Source: Diplonema papillatum
Taxonomy: Eukaryota; Euglenozoa; Diplonemea; Diplonemida; Diplonemidae
Direction: 5' to 3'
DNA: 64,000 bases
Assembly: GCA_030068145.1 (NCBI GenBank)
Contig: JAPJBO010000163.1
Span: 1-64,000, forward strand
The notes beneath the pieces are model-generated. The model was not told the origin of the DNA. It ran no database searches and saw only the letters and a program-made list of their open reading frames with translations. The position numbers were made by a program, and so were the translations under genes. Within the stretch, counting starts at the first letter, position 1. Every line of letters starts with the position of its first letter. This document shows, piece after piece, positions 1 through 9,268 of this stretch.

Positions 1-1
1 C

Positions 2-905
2 CCATCCACTTTCCTGCCGAACAACTACTCTGCGCAGTTCGAGAACCAAGTACGTCCGTATTCCATCCGGCCGATCGCGATGCCGGTGCACGACGTAACC
101 GTGACGTTCGTCGGCAAATTCCTCACTCTCACCGATGAAGCACTGTTCTGGACCGGAGCCGGGTCTACCGACACCTCGCCTCCTGCACCTGAAACGCGGT
201 CGTACTCTCTGTCCGGTCGGTGTCCGAAGGGTGCGACGCTCACGCTCCAAGCCACGTACCAGTTCTCCGGGACTGATTTCCACCACTACGAGTTTCCAGA
301 GCCGCAGGACATCCTCATCAAGCGGCTGATTAGGGTCAAGACGCCGTCTACGCCGGAGTACCCGTCCATGTACGTTCTCGCGACGTCGATGCCGCAGACG
401 ATGTCGATCGAAAGCGCGCCGCCGACGAGCCTGGCGCTCACGGTGCGGGCCGCGGACTCCGTCATATTCGAGCCGTCGGGCTACCTTTTCACGCCGACGG
501 TCACGGAGCTCACCTTCACCGGCACCACCTCCGATACCGGTGCCCACAACATCACCTGGCTCCAGACCGGCGCCGACGCATCGCAGTACGCGCAGGTACC
601 AAAGGTCGCTGAGGTCGCCGACGGCAACGCCACGTGGGTGTCGCCGCACCCGGACCGCACGCTGTTCGAAGCGAAGAAGACCGTGTCGGAGGTGGACGTA
701 GCGGACATGATCGTGCACGTTGGAGACGCCGCCTACAGCTTCAACGACGACAACGGAAAGGTGGCAATGGATACTACGCCGGACACGGACACGCACCGGG
801 AGCAGTACACCACCCATGTGGAGTGCGGTCTCCGTGCCCGCCCGTCCTCGGTCACGGCAGCAGACACGGCATGGTCACCCCTGGCCCGCTATGATCTGAC
901 CAACG
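2..905 (+). CDS. Unrecognised beta-rich coding segment, open at the window edge
   Basis: The frame is open from the first bases, so the methionine at 80 need not be the true start and the gene probably begins before the window. The roughly 290 residues are rich in Thr, Ser, Val and Pro, with alternating hydrophobic strands and recurring phrases such as LTLTDEALFWTG and VTELTFTGTTSD. That looks like extracellular beta-sandwich repeats, but I recognise no family. Composition changes near 905, where Arg/Pro-rich low-complexity sequence begins and leads into the LINE ORF1. I infer that a LINE inserted into, or recruited, an unrelated gene; the exact junction is not visible. The alternative is that this segment is a genuine N-terminal part of the retroelement protein. 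Confidence 0.35.
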
Positions 906-3900
906 TCGTAGGCACGCCTTGCCTGCCACGGCTACCGCAGCCCCCTCGCTCTGTACTGCGGAGCCAGACGGCAAGACAACGTAGACTGCAGAGGTCAGCA
1001 GAACGACGCCGATCATCAAACCTGGCGCGTCATACCCGGATCTTCCATGCTCTGCCCCCGGCCTGGAGGTGTGGCTGGCACTTCTCAAATTGGTGCAGGT
1101 TTCTCCAGTTGTGGGGGATCTGCGCCAGGGGCTGCAGTTGTGGTTCTGTTCGGTGGTGCCTGCTTGACAAATGGTCACGTGGAGAAACCACCCTCGCCAC
1201 TGGTCGTACATGGCATTCCCCGGCGCAGCATCCGACGGTACAGCCACCCCCCGGCGCGCCCCCGGTTGCGACATCCTGTGTAAACCCCCCACAACGTGTG
1301 TGTGCGGCCACACCCACGACCGCCTCACCACGGACTGCGGAAACCGAGTCCCCAGCTCTCCCTCCTGTCGTCCCAGCAACAACCATAGCTGAACACAGCC
1401 CAGCCCCCCGCCGGCCTGTCACCACCTTTTTGGTAACTGGGATCGACGGAAGAAGACGCTGTGTGACGGCGAAAATCGACGACTGCCTCGGCGATGTGCT
1501 CTCGGAACTGGGACTGATCCCCTGCCCCGACGTTAGGGTTGTGAGTGGTCGTGGCACACCGCTGCCCCTCAAAGTGCCATTACGGGAGATTGGTTTCGCT
1601 GCTGGATTCTCCCCGTCCCTCAGCGTGCTGCCTTATGTGCTGGGCGGCGGCCGTCACCGGGGGGGCCGTGGACATGGAACTGAGGGTGGGAGGGGCGCTA
1701 GCGTATGCTCGAGGACTCAGGCTGTCCCACACCGCAACGAAAGCAGGAGCAGTGCAGAAACAGGGAGCCGCTCCACCTCGTCTAAGGTCCGTGTACAAGT
1801 GGTCCGCGATGACGGTCTGACGGGGGACCGGGAGAAACTAAAACTGTACCCTGGCTGGGAAACGCCGCTGCTCCCGCTGAGAGTCTCAGCGTACCTGGAA
1901 ACTGACGTGGTAGCAGAGATCGCGGCGTTAAACCCTGTGAAACTATCACAGCGCCTGCTTGACTGCAGATACCCGACTGAAAAAGTGACAGACGCCTGGG
2001 GTGCACGGGTATGGGACGGCAGATGTGAGGTGTGTGTCACAGTGCCAGAGGAAGACTCAGAATCCCTCCTCCGCTGTAGCGGCGCAGATGGGGTCTTTCT
2101 GTCACCGATGTCGCCAATGCCCCTCAAGGTGATTCAGCTGGGCACCTGTACCCTGGAACGCGCAAGGCAGATAGCAACACTGGCCGGGGATGCCCATCGT
2201 GGACTAGAAGAGATTGGAAGAGGGTACGGGCTACGAGTTGGAAACGGCTCATACGCAGCGGTCAGACACGAGCTAGCCTCGCAGGGACTGCTACCACCAG
2301 AACAAGGGACATTCCTTGTGCAAGGTATCCCGTGTGGTACAAACGCCGCAACGCTGCGTTCCAACTTGCAGGCACTCGGATGGATAGTCACCCCGCTTTA
2401 CAAAAGGACTGGGCCGCGACGCCTGGTTAGCTGGGTTGTGCTCTCAGAATGGTTACCTGGTAAGGACACGTACACGACGAGGACGGGGGTAAACCTAAGG
2501 ATCCGCAGGATTGAGGATGACCCGACCCCCCCGGAAAAGCACACACCCGGGCCCTCCCTCTCCAAGGAATACCGTTCGGTGAACGCAGCAGGAAGAAAGA
2601 GGAAAGACCCTATCTCCAAGACTCTCCTAACCCGCAGAGAGTTCCAAGAAAGATACCCAAGGGGCCAAGAGGCTGAGCTCATGTGGAAGGTGGCGGGCGA
2701 GTACCCGGGGTCACAGGAGCAGCCCGATATGGAAGTCGATGACGGACAACCCCTGTTTGGAGGAAAAAGGGTCGATGACGAATCGACGGACGAAGCAAAC
2801 GTGGCTGCAAAGACGGAGTCGGTCCCCACTTGTCCGCCGGTCCCGACACCACCTAGTGACCTGGGTGCAAGGATGGCCAGCCTTGAGGCCACACTGCAGG
2901 CTGTCCTCACTCACTCTGCCTCCCTCCAACCTGACACTGCGGTACAACTGCTGAGGGCGGAGGTGCAAGCCCTAAGACAAAAAACCTGCCAGCCCTCGGA
3001 CGAACTAAACCTACTCCGAGCAGAAATCGCCAGCCTCAGACAACACAGGCCCCAACCACCTACAAACGAACAACCTGAGGTGGCTCGGTTGCGGGCAGAA
3101 AACCACGCACTGAAGCAGGGACTCAGTCAAGCTGCGGCAGCGCCGGCACAGCAGCAGACAAATGTGGTCAACCCCCAATCGCACCCGCCAAGCCCGGAGA
3201 CGACGGAACGCCAAAATCCGCAATCCCCGCCGGAGAACGCAGCGAAGTGTGGCAAACAGTCGGTGCTCGGGACCTTACAAACGGATGCTTCACGCAGTGT
3301 GGAAGGCCAACGTGCTGAGGTTGGAAAATCGGCTAGTAACCTGGACAGGCGCTCCGCATCCGTGGTCCGGGGCGAAGTAGTACCTCGTCGTCGGCGACGA
3401 AACTCAGATGAGAACGTCAGGGAAGGGCGCCGGGGGGAAACCCCCCCAAGCGACGCGGAGTCAGCGCCACGAAGGGAGAGGGACTCAGCTGCTTGCCGGC
3501 CTCGGGGACCACCAGTCTGTCCTGGAACGAGTATCGACGACCCTCGAACTATGACCCACGTAGCGCAAGCCACCGAGGCCCCCCCGGGCCCCTCGTACCA
3601 GCCGACAAACCACTGTAGTGAAAACCGGGACGAACAGCAGGCGGTCTGCACGTTGGACGCGACACACTGCCCCCAAGGCATAGTGCGGGAGCCGCACGTA
3701 CCTGTCGCTGCGACCGAGCAGTCTGTATCCTCGCAGGTTGTGGAGAAACAGGCAGTGGGTGACGGAGAGATGTGTAAACCGGGAAACAAATGCGACGAGT
3801 CGGAAACGGCCGTGATTCAGCGCCAGAAGTTCCAGCCATACTCGTCAGTGAGAGCGCAGACCCCAACGCCGAGGCGCTGCGAATCGCCACACCCGTGTGG

Positions 3901-4003
3901 TAGGGGGGCCCCCAGCACGCCTACCGGCAGGCTCCCCGGCGGCTCTAGAGCCTCGCCGCACACAGGTAAGGGAAGGAACATGCCCCATTCCTTTCGTTCT
4001 TAG
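80..4003 (+). CDS. LINE-1 ORF1: ubiquitin-like domain, RRM-like region, coiled coil
   Basis: The 1,307-residue frame begins inside the unrelated-looking upstream segment, and the retroelement part starts around residue 280. Residues about 448-524 form a 77-residue block with ubiquitin-like features: a VTG turn near its start, a GLIP segment where ubiquitin has EGIP, and an SLSVLPYVLGGG end that mirrors the ubiquitin C-terminal strand and diglycine. Residues about 750-815, from FLVQGIPCGTNAATLRSNL onward, resemble the RRM-like segments of LINE ORF1 proteins. Residues about 930-1020 contain leucine heptads such as LRAEVQAL and LRAEIASL, a likely coiled coil for trimerisation. The C-terminal third is basic and low-complexity. 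ORF1 ends TCT TAG at 3998-4003, overlapping ORF2 by 107 nt. By analogy it should bind element RNA. Which methionine is used is unknown. Confidence 0.6.
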   Translation: MPVHDVTVTFVGKFLTLTDEALFWTGAGSTDTSPPAPETRSYSLSGRCPKGATLTLQATYQFSGTDFHHYEFPEPQDILIKRLIRVKTPSTPEYPSMYVLATSMPQTMSIESAPPTSLALTVRAADSVIFEPSGYLFTPTVTELTFTGTTSDTGAHNITWLQTGADASQYAQVPKVAEVADGNATWVSPHPDRTLFEAKKTVSEVDVADMIVHVGDAAYSFNDDNGKVAMDTTPDTDTHREQYTTHVECGLRARPSSVTAADTAWSPLARYDLTNVVGTPCLPRLPQPPRSVLRSQTARQRRLQRSAERRRSSNLARHTRIFHALPPAWRCGWHFSNWCRFLQLWGICARGCSCGSVRWCLLDKWSRGETTLATGRTWHSPAQHPTVQPPPGAPPVATSCVNPPQRVCAATPTTASPRTAETESPALPPVVPATTIAEHSPAPRRPVTTFLVTGIDGRRRCVTAKIDDCLGDVLSELGLIPCPDVRVVSGRGTPLPLKVPLREIGFAAGFSPSLSVLPYVLGGGRHRGGRGHGTEGGRGASVCSRTQAVPHRNESRSSAETGSRSTSSKVRVQVVRDDGLTGDREKLKLYPGWETPLLPLRVSAYLETDVVAEIAALNPVKLSQRLLDCRYPTEKVTDAWGARVWDGRCEVCVTVPEEDSESLLRCSGADGVFLSPMSPMPLKVIQLGTCTLERARQIATLAGDAHRGLEEIGRGYGLRVGNGSYAAVRHELASQGLLPPEQGTFLVQGIPCGTNAATLRSNLQALGWIVTPLYKRTGPRRLVSWVVLSEWLPGKDTYTTRTGVNLRIRRIEDDPTPPEKHTPGPSLSKEYRSVNAAGRKRKDPISKTLLTRREFQERYPRGQEAELMWKVAGEYPGSQEQPDMEVDDGQPLFGGKRVDDESTDEANVAAKTESVPTCPPVPTPPSDLGARMASLEATLQAVLTHSASLQPDTAVQLLRAEVQALRQKTCQPSDELNLLRAEIASLRQHRPQPPTNEQPEVARLRAENHALKQGLSQAAAAPAQQQTNVVNPQSHPPSPETTERQNPQSPPENAAKCGKQSVLGTLQTDASRSVEGQRAEVGKSASNLDRRSASVVRGEVVPRRRRRNSDENVREGRRGETPPSDAESAPRRERDSAACRPRGPPVCPGTSIDDPRTMTHVAQATEAPPGPSYQPTNHCSENRDEQQAVCTLDATHCPQGIVREPHVPVAATEQSVSSQVVEKQAVGDGEMCKPGNKCDESETAVIQRQKFQPYSSVRAQTPTPRRCESPHPCGRGAPSTPTGRLPGGSRASPHTGKGRNMPHSFRS

Positions 4004-7000
4004 GGACGAAGGTAGTCCTACAGCAGGCCCGCTCGGTCCGAAAAACGCGCGGGTCGGCACCGAGCAGCGCAGCCTACGCGGAAAACGAGGCCCGCCACTC
4101 GGGAAACAAAACGGCGTGAGACGGGAGAAGACAGGCCTTCACAGTCCGGAGTCGACGCTGCGAGTAATCAGCTTCAACTGCAGATCATTCAAGGCAAGGG
4201 AATACCCGCCAAACTCGCAGGACGAGATCAGCCGATTGGTCGCCAGACACCAGCCAGACATACTCCTCTTGCAGGAAACATGGCTGAGCGACAAATCGCT
4301 GCCTCCGGTGCTCCCCGGTTACCGTGCGCACAGACGTGACAGGCCAGGGGGTGGGGGCCATGGTGGAGTCCTGACGTTCGTGAAGTCGGACCTAGCGGCC
4401 ACACAGATCCCCGTGGGCCCCTTCGGTGGTGATGGAGCAATGGAAAGCATTGCCGTTGCTGTCGAGCGGGCGGGCCTCCCCCCAATCCGAGTCTACAACG
4501 TATACAGGCCCCCCCAGCCAACTGCCTCTGAGTCGGGGAAGTTAAACATGCGGCCCTTCCCGATGGATGATGGGGTGGTAATTGCCGGCGACCTAAATGT
4601 CCACCACGCTGACTGGTCGCAGGGGGTTGGCAACCCTGGGGGAGTAGTCCTACGCGACTGGCTACTTCGTAACTCGGCCAGAACATGGAATGACCCTGCC
4701 TCGCCGACTATGTGCCACAGGAAGCATGCAAGGCCCTCCTCCCCCGATATCGTCGTAGCGTCTGAGACCCCTGACTTTGTGACGTGCTGGAAAGTCCTAG
4801 AGCCCTGGGGCTCCGACCACAGGCCGGTTTACTTTGAGCTGCCAAGAGGCTACCGGCAAGCTAGGGCCAAACTCCAGAAAGGCTACTCCTGGAAAAAAGC
4901 CGACTGGGGAAAAATGAAGGCGTATCTGGACGAGCAAAGCGAGAAGCTTCTTGCGGGTCGATATGGGCGACATGACATCATGGGGAAGGTCACGTCACTC
5001 CTGCAAGATGGCCTGCGAAAGTTTGTCCCTACGTCCTCGTCGGAGCGCGTGCACAGAGCCTGGTGGACCCCTGAACTGAGCCGTCTGGAGACGGAAAAGG
5101 CAGCTTTGCATGCGGCGGCCTCGGCCGACCCCCTGGATAGGGAGAAGGCAAACGCCTACGAGAAGGCGAAAACCACCTTCTCAACAGAGGCGACGAAGGC
5201 AAAGGCTGGCTACTGGGGCGGTATAGTTGCGAACATCAACGCGTTTACCGACCTGGGCCTCCTGTACCGCCAGATACGCAGGATTGACGGGCGTTCGCAA
5301 CGATACTCCGTCCCGCCGATCCGGGTTGGCAACGTTTACGTGGTGGACGCCGCGGAAAAGGCAGACATCTTCGGTGACCACCTCGCAACGTTATGCCGCC
5401 GGGAAGGCCCAAGGGCTGTAAGGCCTGCTTACATACATCCGAGCGGAGACTTCGAGGAAGCGGTAATCCCCTTCACAGAAGGTGAGCTGGACAGAGCGAT
5501 CGCAGAACTCCGTGACACCACGTCACTTGACCCTGACGGCATCTGCTCGTCCTTGCTGTCCCATATTGGCGACGCCACGAAGGGACTGCTCCTAGAGATG
5601 TACAACATCTCGTGGACTACGGCAGCGGTACCCCAGAGCTGGAGAGATGCCCACGTCATTCCTGTCCCAAAGCCTGACAAGGACCATAGCCGCCCTGAGG
5701 GTTACAGGCCGATTTCCCTGACGAGCGTGATTTCCAAACTGATGGAGGTCATGATTAAGAACCGCCTGTCCTTTATCACTGAGAGCCCCAAGTTCCCCCA
5801 TGTACGCCCTTTCTGCGACTCGCAGGGTGGCTTTCGTAAAGGTAGGGGCACTGAAGAACAGGTCCTAAGCATGGTAACCGCAATGGACCTGGCACGCAGC
5901 AACGGGTACTACTCGTGTCTATTGTCATTTGACTTAGCAAATGCATTTGACACGGTCGACCATGACTACCTGCTAGCAGTCATGGAGAAACGTGGCGTGC
6001 CCCCTCGCTTCACCCGTTGGATTCGTGCCTTCCTGCGAGGACGGACGGCTGCGTACAAGGTCGACGGGAAAGTAGGGAAGAAAGTCTCGTTGAGCCGCGG
6101 CGTTCCCCAGGGCACAGTCCTCGGCCCCATCCTCTTCCTGTTTTGCATCGACGGGCTGGGCGTAAAGCTTGAGGAAATCAGCAGTGCGCTTGGAAACACA
6201 AAGGCCGGACCAAACTACCTGACCCCGTCACTGTTTGCAGATGACGTGGGGGTTGTCGTCTCGGCCTTGACGGTTGCCGAACTCGAAGTGAAGGCACAGA
6301 TGGTGGTGGACGCAGTCGAGAAATGGGTTGCTGGCGCCCGGATGAAACTGGCGCATCACAAGACAGAGGCCGTGCTCATCTGTCCACCGGGCAAGAGTAC
6401 GGTACCCCCACGGTTGCGTTTCCGCAATGCTAGGTCGTCCATTCGCATTCCTGGATCCCAACTCCCAGCCTGGATAAGACGCTACAGCCATACTTTTGTG
6501 GCAAATGAAGCGCAATACAGAGTACATGAGGGCAAGCGGGTGGAAGCGGTTAACGGCCACTCTGGTTTCTCCAACGATGACATACATGCCATACATGGGG
6601 AAGTGCGCAACCAGTGGGTCGTCCTTGATCTCACGGAGCCTGTCCGCTGGGTGAAACAGACGAAGTTACTCGGCCTCATCATCGATGACGAGCTGTCTTT
6701 TCACGCACACGCTGAGAGGGCCATAAAGCGCATGGCACAGAGAGGGAACCTCCTGCGCCACCTGTCGGGGAAAGCGTGGGGGTGCAGCACCGCTACGCTG
6801 CGCAGCCTGTACCTAACCTACGTGATCCCCTCTGTGACGTACTGTTTGTCGGTCTACGGGCCCTACTTGCTCAAATCGTCGCGCGCCTACCTCAGATCCT
6901 TTGAGCGACTCCACACGAGCTCGCTTGCGCACATCCTGGGATGCCGCAAAGGCGTTTCTGACTTTGTGGCGACCCGGGAGTCAGGTATTCCGCCGCTGGA

Positions 7001-8735
7001 GGTGTACGTGGACGTCAGACTCGGCAGCCTCTGGGAGAGAATGTTGCCCCGCAAGCACCTCTGGCCGGACGTCTTCAGACTGCCGTCCACACTGAGTCGA
7101 CGATACACAGAGCTGACGCTGAAAGCCGGCACCCGCAACCTGCCGAGGGAACTCTGGGTGCACAACCCCTTCGCCCCTTGGCACCCACGTCCGGCGGTAG
7201 ACATCAACCCCTCCCTGCCCGGCGGAAAAAAGGCAGCAGCACCTTCCGAGAAGAAACGTTCTGTCGAGAGCCAACTGCGTAAGCTCCCAGCCCCGGACTG
7301 TACGGTGTGGACCGATGGATCCGTACGCAGGGTACAGCCGCCGCCTCCACAGCCCGGTTCTCAAGCAGAACGCAACATATGGCCATGGTCCATGAAATGC
7401 GTAGACACCTGGACCTGGGGCGGAGCTGCAGCCTTGATTGAGTGCGCGCCCACGATCTCCCTTGCAAACGACCATGGCTTCGAGATCCGCCAGCGAGACG
7501 CCGTCCGTTCGACCACCCTCTCACACGCCGCAGGACGCTTTCCCTCCAGCCTCAAGGCGGAGACGCTCGCATTGGCCGCGGCCCTCAGGGCCCTCCTTAG
7601 GCTCCTCACGCCCACCACCGCGCCCCGAACGGTCTTACTGCTGTCAGACTCGCAGTCGCTATTGCAACGTTTGGCGAGCGGCCCACAGACGCAGAAGCAA
7701 CCCCTCATGGTACACATCTGGACCATGCTCCGTACCCTCACACGGTTAGGATACACAGCAACGCTCCAGTTTGTGTACGGACACTGTGGCCTGCGCGGAA
7801 ACGAGGTGACCGACGGACTGGCGAGGCACGCCACTCTCCAACACCACAGAGAGCTGTCGCGGTGCCGGGGTAACCCCACAAGGGAGTGTCCGATCGCGGC
7901 GGAGGATGCGGTGGCGCGCTACAAGGCGTACCTGTCCGCCGTGTCCACCGAGGCCATGGCGCGAGCGGCGTTTGAAAGGGCGACCAAACACCGCATCACA
8001 CTGCCCTACGCCCGGATCGTGGATGGGCGGAACATCAAGCGCCCAGCTCACCTCACGACGCGCGCTGAGCGGGTGATCCGGCAGTTCAGGACTGGTCACC
8101 ACCCGCTAGTGATGACCATGTACGCCCCGGACTACGCCGATCTCGACAAGCAGGAAAGGCGGCGTGCCTATCGCAGCTGTGCACTTTGCGGCAAGCACCG
8201 CCCGAACGTGCTCGAACACCTGCTCGTTGAATGCGACGATGCGGCTAGCCAGCCACACCGCAGGAGCATGTGGTCGAAGGCTCTGGTCGGCAAGGGGCCC
8301 GAGGCCGCGTCACGCCTGCCGCCCGGAGCTACCAATGCCGACAAGCTGTGGCACGTCCTTTTCAAGTTTCCCGAGCTCGCCCTCGAGTACTTGCAGGATG
8401 CGGGTTTAATCCCTCGGTTCGTTAACGTGAGACCAGATTGTGGGGAGGCGCTGACCCCTTCCGGCTCAATCTGTGACGGAAGGTCTGTGTGGAGCTCACA
8501 GACTGTCACCTCGCAGATTAGTGCCCCACAGAGCACTCCGGCTAGCAGTCAGCCGGTAAGCCTCAGCCGTGAACCAGTGGACTCGGAAGCCAGCGAGCCA
8601 TACCGCAATTTGCACGACGACGGCCCGCCTCTCCGCACCAGCAGGTCTCCCACGCCCGACTTGGAGTCGGTGGCGGCTGGTGGGATCTGCTACACAGACG
8701 CCATCAGCAGTGACGACTCTAACGACTGGGCCTGA
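3897..8735 (+). CDS. LINE-1 ORF2: APE endonuclease, reverse transcriptase, RNase H, zinc knuckle
   Basis: The frame is 1,612 codons with no internal stop. The apurinic-type endonuclease starts near residue 86: Asn in SFNCRS (about 92), Glu in LLQETW, Asp/Asn in GDLNVHH, and the SDHRPV box. The reverse transcriptase follows, with VIPVPKPDKDHSRPEGYRPI (about 588), QGGFRKGRGTEEQ, Asp in LSFDLANAFD, GVPQGTVLGPILF and the catalytic FADD box (about 780). RNase H spans about 1138-1300 with Asp in WTDGS, Glu in LKAETLAL, Asp in LLSDSQS and a GHCGLRGNEVTD end. A Cys-Cys-His-Cys knuckle, CALCGKHRPNVLEHLLVEC, lies near 1428. The frame opens with GTG at 3897 and has no ATG before the endonuclease, so expression probably depends on recoding from ORF1 or a non-AUG start. 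The 3' end is Ser/Thr-rich and less conserved-looking. Confidence 0.9.
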   Translation: MVGGPPARLPAGSPAALEPRRTQVREGTCPIPFVLRDEGSPTAGPLGPKNARVGTEQRSLRGKRGPPLGKQNGVRREKTGLHSPESTLRVISFNCRSFKAREYPPNSQDEISRLVARHQPDILLLQETWLSDKSLPPVLPGYRAHRRDRPGGGGHGGVLTFVKSDLAATQIPVGPFGGDGAMESIAVAVERAGLPPIRVYNVYRPPQPTASESGKLNMRPFPMDDGVVIAGDLNVHHADWSQGVGNPGGVVLRDWLLRNSARTWNDPASPTMCHRKHARPSSPDIVVASETPDFVTCWKVLEPWGSDHRPVYFELPRGYRQARAKLQKGYSWKKADWGKMKAYLDEQSEKLLAGRYGRHDIMGKVTSLLQDGLRKFVPTSSSERVHRAWWTPELSRLETEKAALHAAASADPLDREKANAYEKAKTTFSTEATKAKAGYWGGIVANINAFTDLGLLYRQIRRIDGRSQRYSVPPIRVGNVYVVDAAEKADIFGDHLATLCRREGPRAVRPAYIHPSGDFEEAVIPFTEGELDRAIAELRDTTSLDPDGICSSLLSHIGDATKGLLLEMYNISWTTAAVPQSWRDAHVIPVPKPDKDHSRPEGYRPISLTSVISKLMEVMIKNRLSFITESPKFPHVRPFCDSQGGFRKGRGTEEQVLSMVTAMDLARSNGYYSCLLSFDLANAFDTVDHDYLLAVMEKRGVPPRFTRWIRAFLRGRTAAYKVDGKVGKKVSLSRGVPQGTVLGPILFLFCIDGLGVKLEEISSALGNTKAGPNYLTPSLFADDVGVVVSALTVAELEVKAQMVVDAVEKWVAGARMKLAHHKTEAVLICPPGKSTVPPRLRFRNARSSIRIPGSQLPAWIRRYSHTFVANEAQYRVHEGKRVEAVNGHSGFSNDDIHAIHGEVRNQWVVLDLTEPVRWVKQTKLLGLIIDDELSFHAHAERAIKRMAQRGNLLRHLSGKAWGCSTATLRSLYLTYVIPSVTYCLSVYGPYLLKSSRAYLRSFERLHTSSLAHILGCRKGVSDFVATRESGIPPLEVYVDVRLGSLWERMLPRKHLWPDVFRLPSTLSRRYTELTLKAGTRNLPRELWVHNPFAPWHPRPAVDINPSLPGGKKAAAPSEKKRSVESQLRKLPAPDCTVWTDGSVRRVQPPPPQPGSQAERNIWPWSMKCVDTWTWGGAAALIECAPTISLANDHGFEIRQRDAVRSTTLSHAAGRFPSSLKAETLALAAALRALLRLLTPTTAPRTVLLLSDSQSLLQRLASGPQTQKQPLMVHIWTMLRTLTRLGYTATLQFVYGHCGLRGNEVTDGLARHATLQHHRELSRCRGNPTRECPIAAEDAVARYKAYLSAVSTEAMARAAFERATKHRITLPYARIVDGRNIKRPAHLTTRAERVIRQFRTGHHPLVMTMYAPDYADLDKQERRRAYRSCALCGKHRPNVLEHLLVECDDAASQPHRRSMWSKALVGKGPEAASRLPPGATNADKLWHVLFKFPELALEYLQDAGLIPRFVNVRPDCGEALTPSGSICDGRSVWSSQTVTSQISAPQSTPASSQPVSLSREPVDSEASEPYRNLHDDGPPLRTSRSPTPDLESVAAGGICYTDAISSDDSNDWA
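3992..4006 (+). promoter_or_regulatory. Candidate +1 recoding site at the ORF1 stop
   Basis: ORF1 ends CGT TCT TAG G. The ORF2 frame is +1 relative to ORF1 and reads GTT CTT AGG GAC through the same bases, so slipping forward one base on TCT before the TAG would continue straight into ORF2. A sense codon followed by a slow stop is the arrangement in antizyme-type +1 shifts, and CTTAGG occurs in the Ty1 +1 site, although there it is read in a different phase. ORF2 lacks an upstream ATG, which makes recoding plausible. Reinitiation or a non-AUG start remain alternatives. Confidence 0.35.
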
Positions 8736-9268
8736 CGACGCCGCATCGTTCAACTCCACTGTTATCGAACCCAACGACACCACGCAACGTGCTGCTTCAA
8801 GACGTCAACGTAACATCACCTACAACCCACGGCCTTCAAGAAGTGCTGCCAGACAACGCCGATGAACTTGCAGCTGTCGTGTGCGTGTCCTTGAGCTTCC
8901 ACATTGTCGCCTCGGCCAAAGCCAGCGTGTGCACAAACAAACGCCGTCGAACTCAGCTCTGCTAAAAACGACTGTTGTATTTGCTACCAAGCACCGCAAA
9001 CCGCTGCGCCTCCAAAGGCAGCAAGAATATAAACTGAAGCACAAACTACAAATGCACCGACAACAGCAAAAGTGTTCCATAAAAGTGTTCCATAAACTGT
9101 GCACTGGCCACCAAGGCACCACCAACTGTTGCACCTACATCAAACAAAAAACATACAAGACAAACCCAGAGAGTTCGGGTACAGCACGAAGCGACCCACT
9201 GTAACCCTGGGTAAGCGTTAAAAAGTTACGCAATGAAACAAGAGACAAGGAAATCACCCCACCCTACT
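8736..9268 (+). other. LINE-1 3' untranslated region
   Basis: There is no convincing gene. The stretch follows the ORF2 stop and is A/C-rich, ending in GTTAAAAAGTTACGC and a purine-rich run. I see neither a clear poly(A) tail nor a target-site duplication. Confidence 0.4.

Larger units (their letters stand above)
906..9230 (+). mobile_element. APE-type LINE with RNase H, probably intact (LINE-1)
   Basis: This non-LTR retrotransposon has two overlapping open frames, 80-4003 and 3897-8735. The order endonuclease, reverse transcriptase, RNase H, Cys/His knuckle is that of the I/R1/ingi-like group of LINEs. All catalytic motifs I can check are present and ORF2 has no internal stop over 1,612 codons, so the copy looks young. 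The left edge is uncertain and is placed where ORF1 composition changes. No poly(A) tail is visible; the right edge is set just before the G-run that begins the next element at 9269. Confidence 0.75.
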
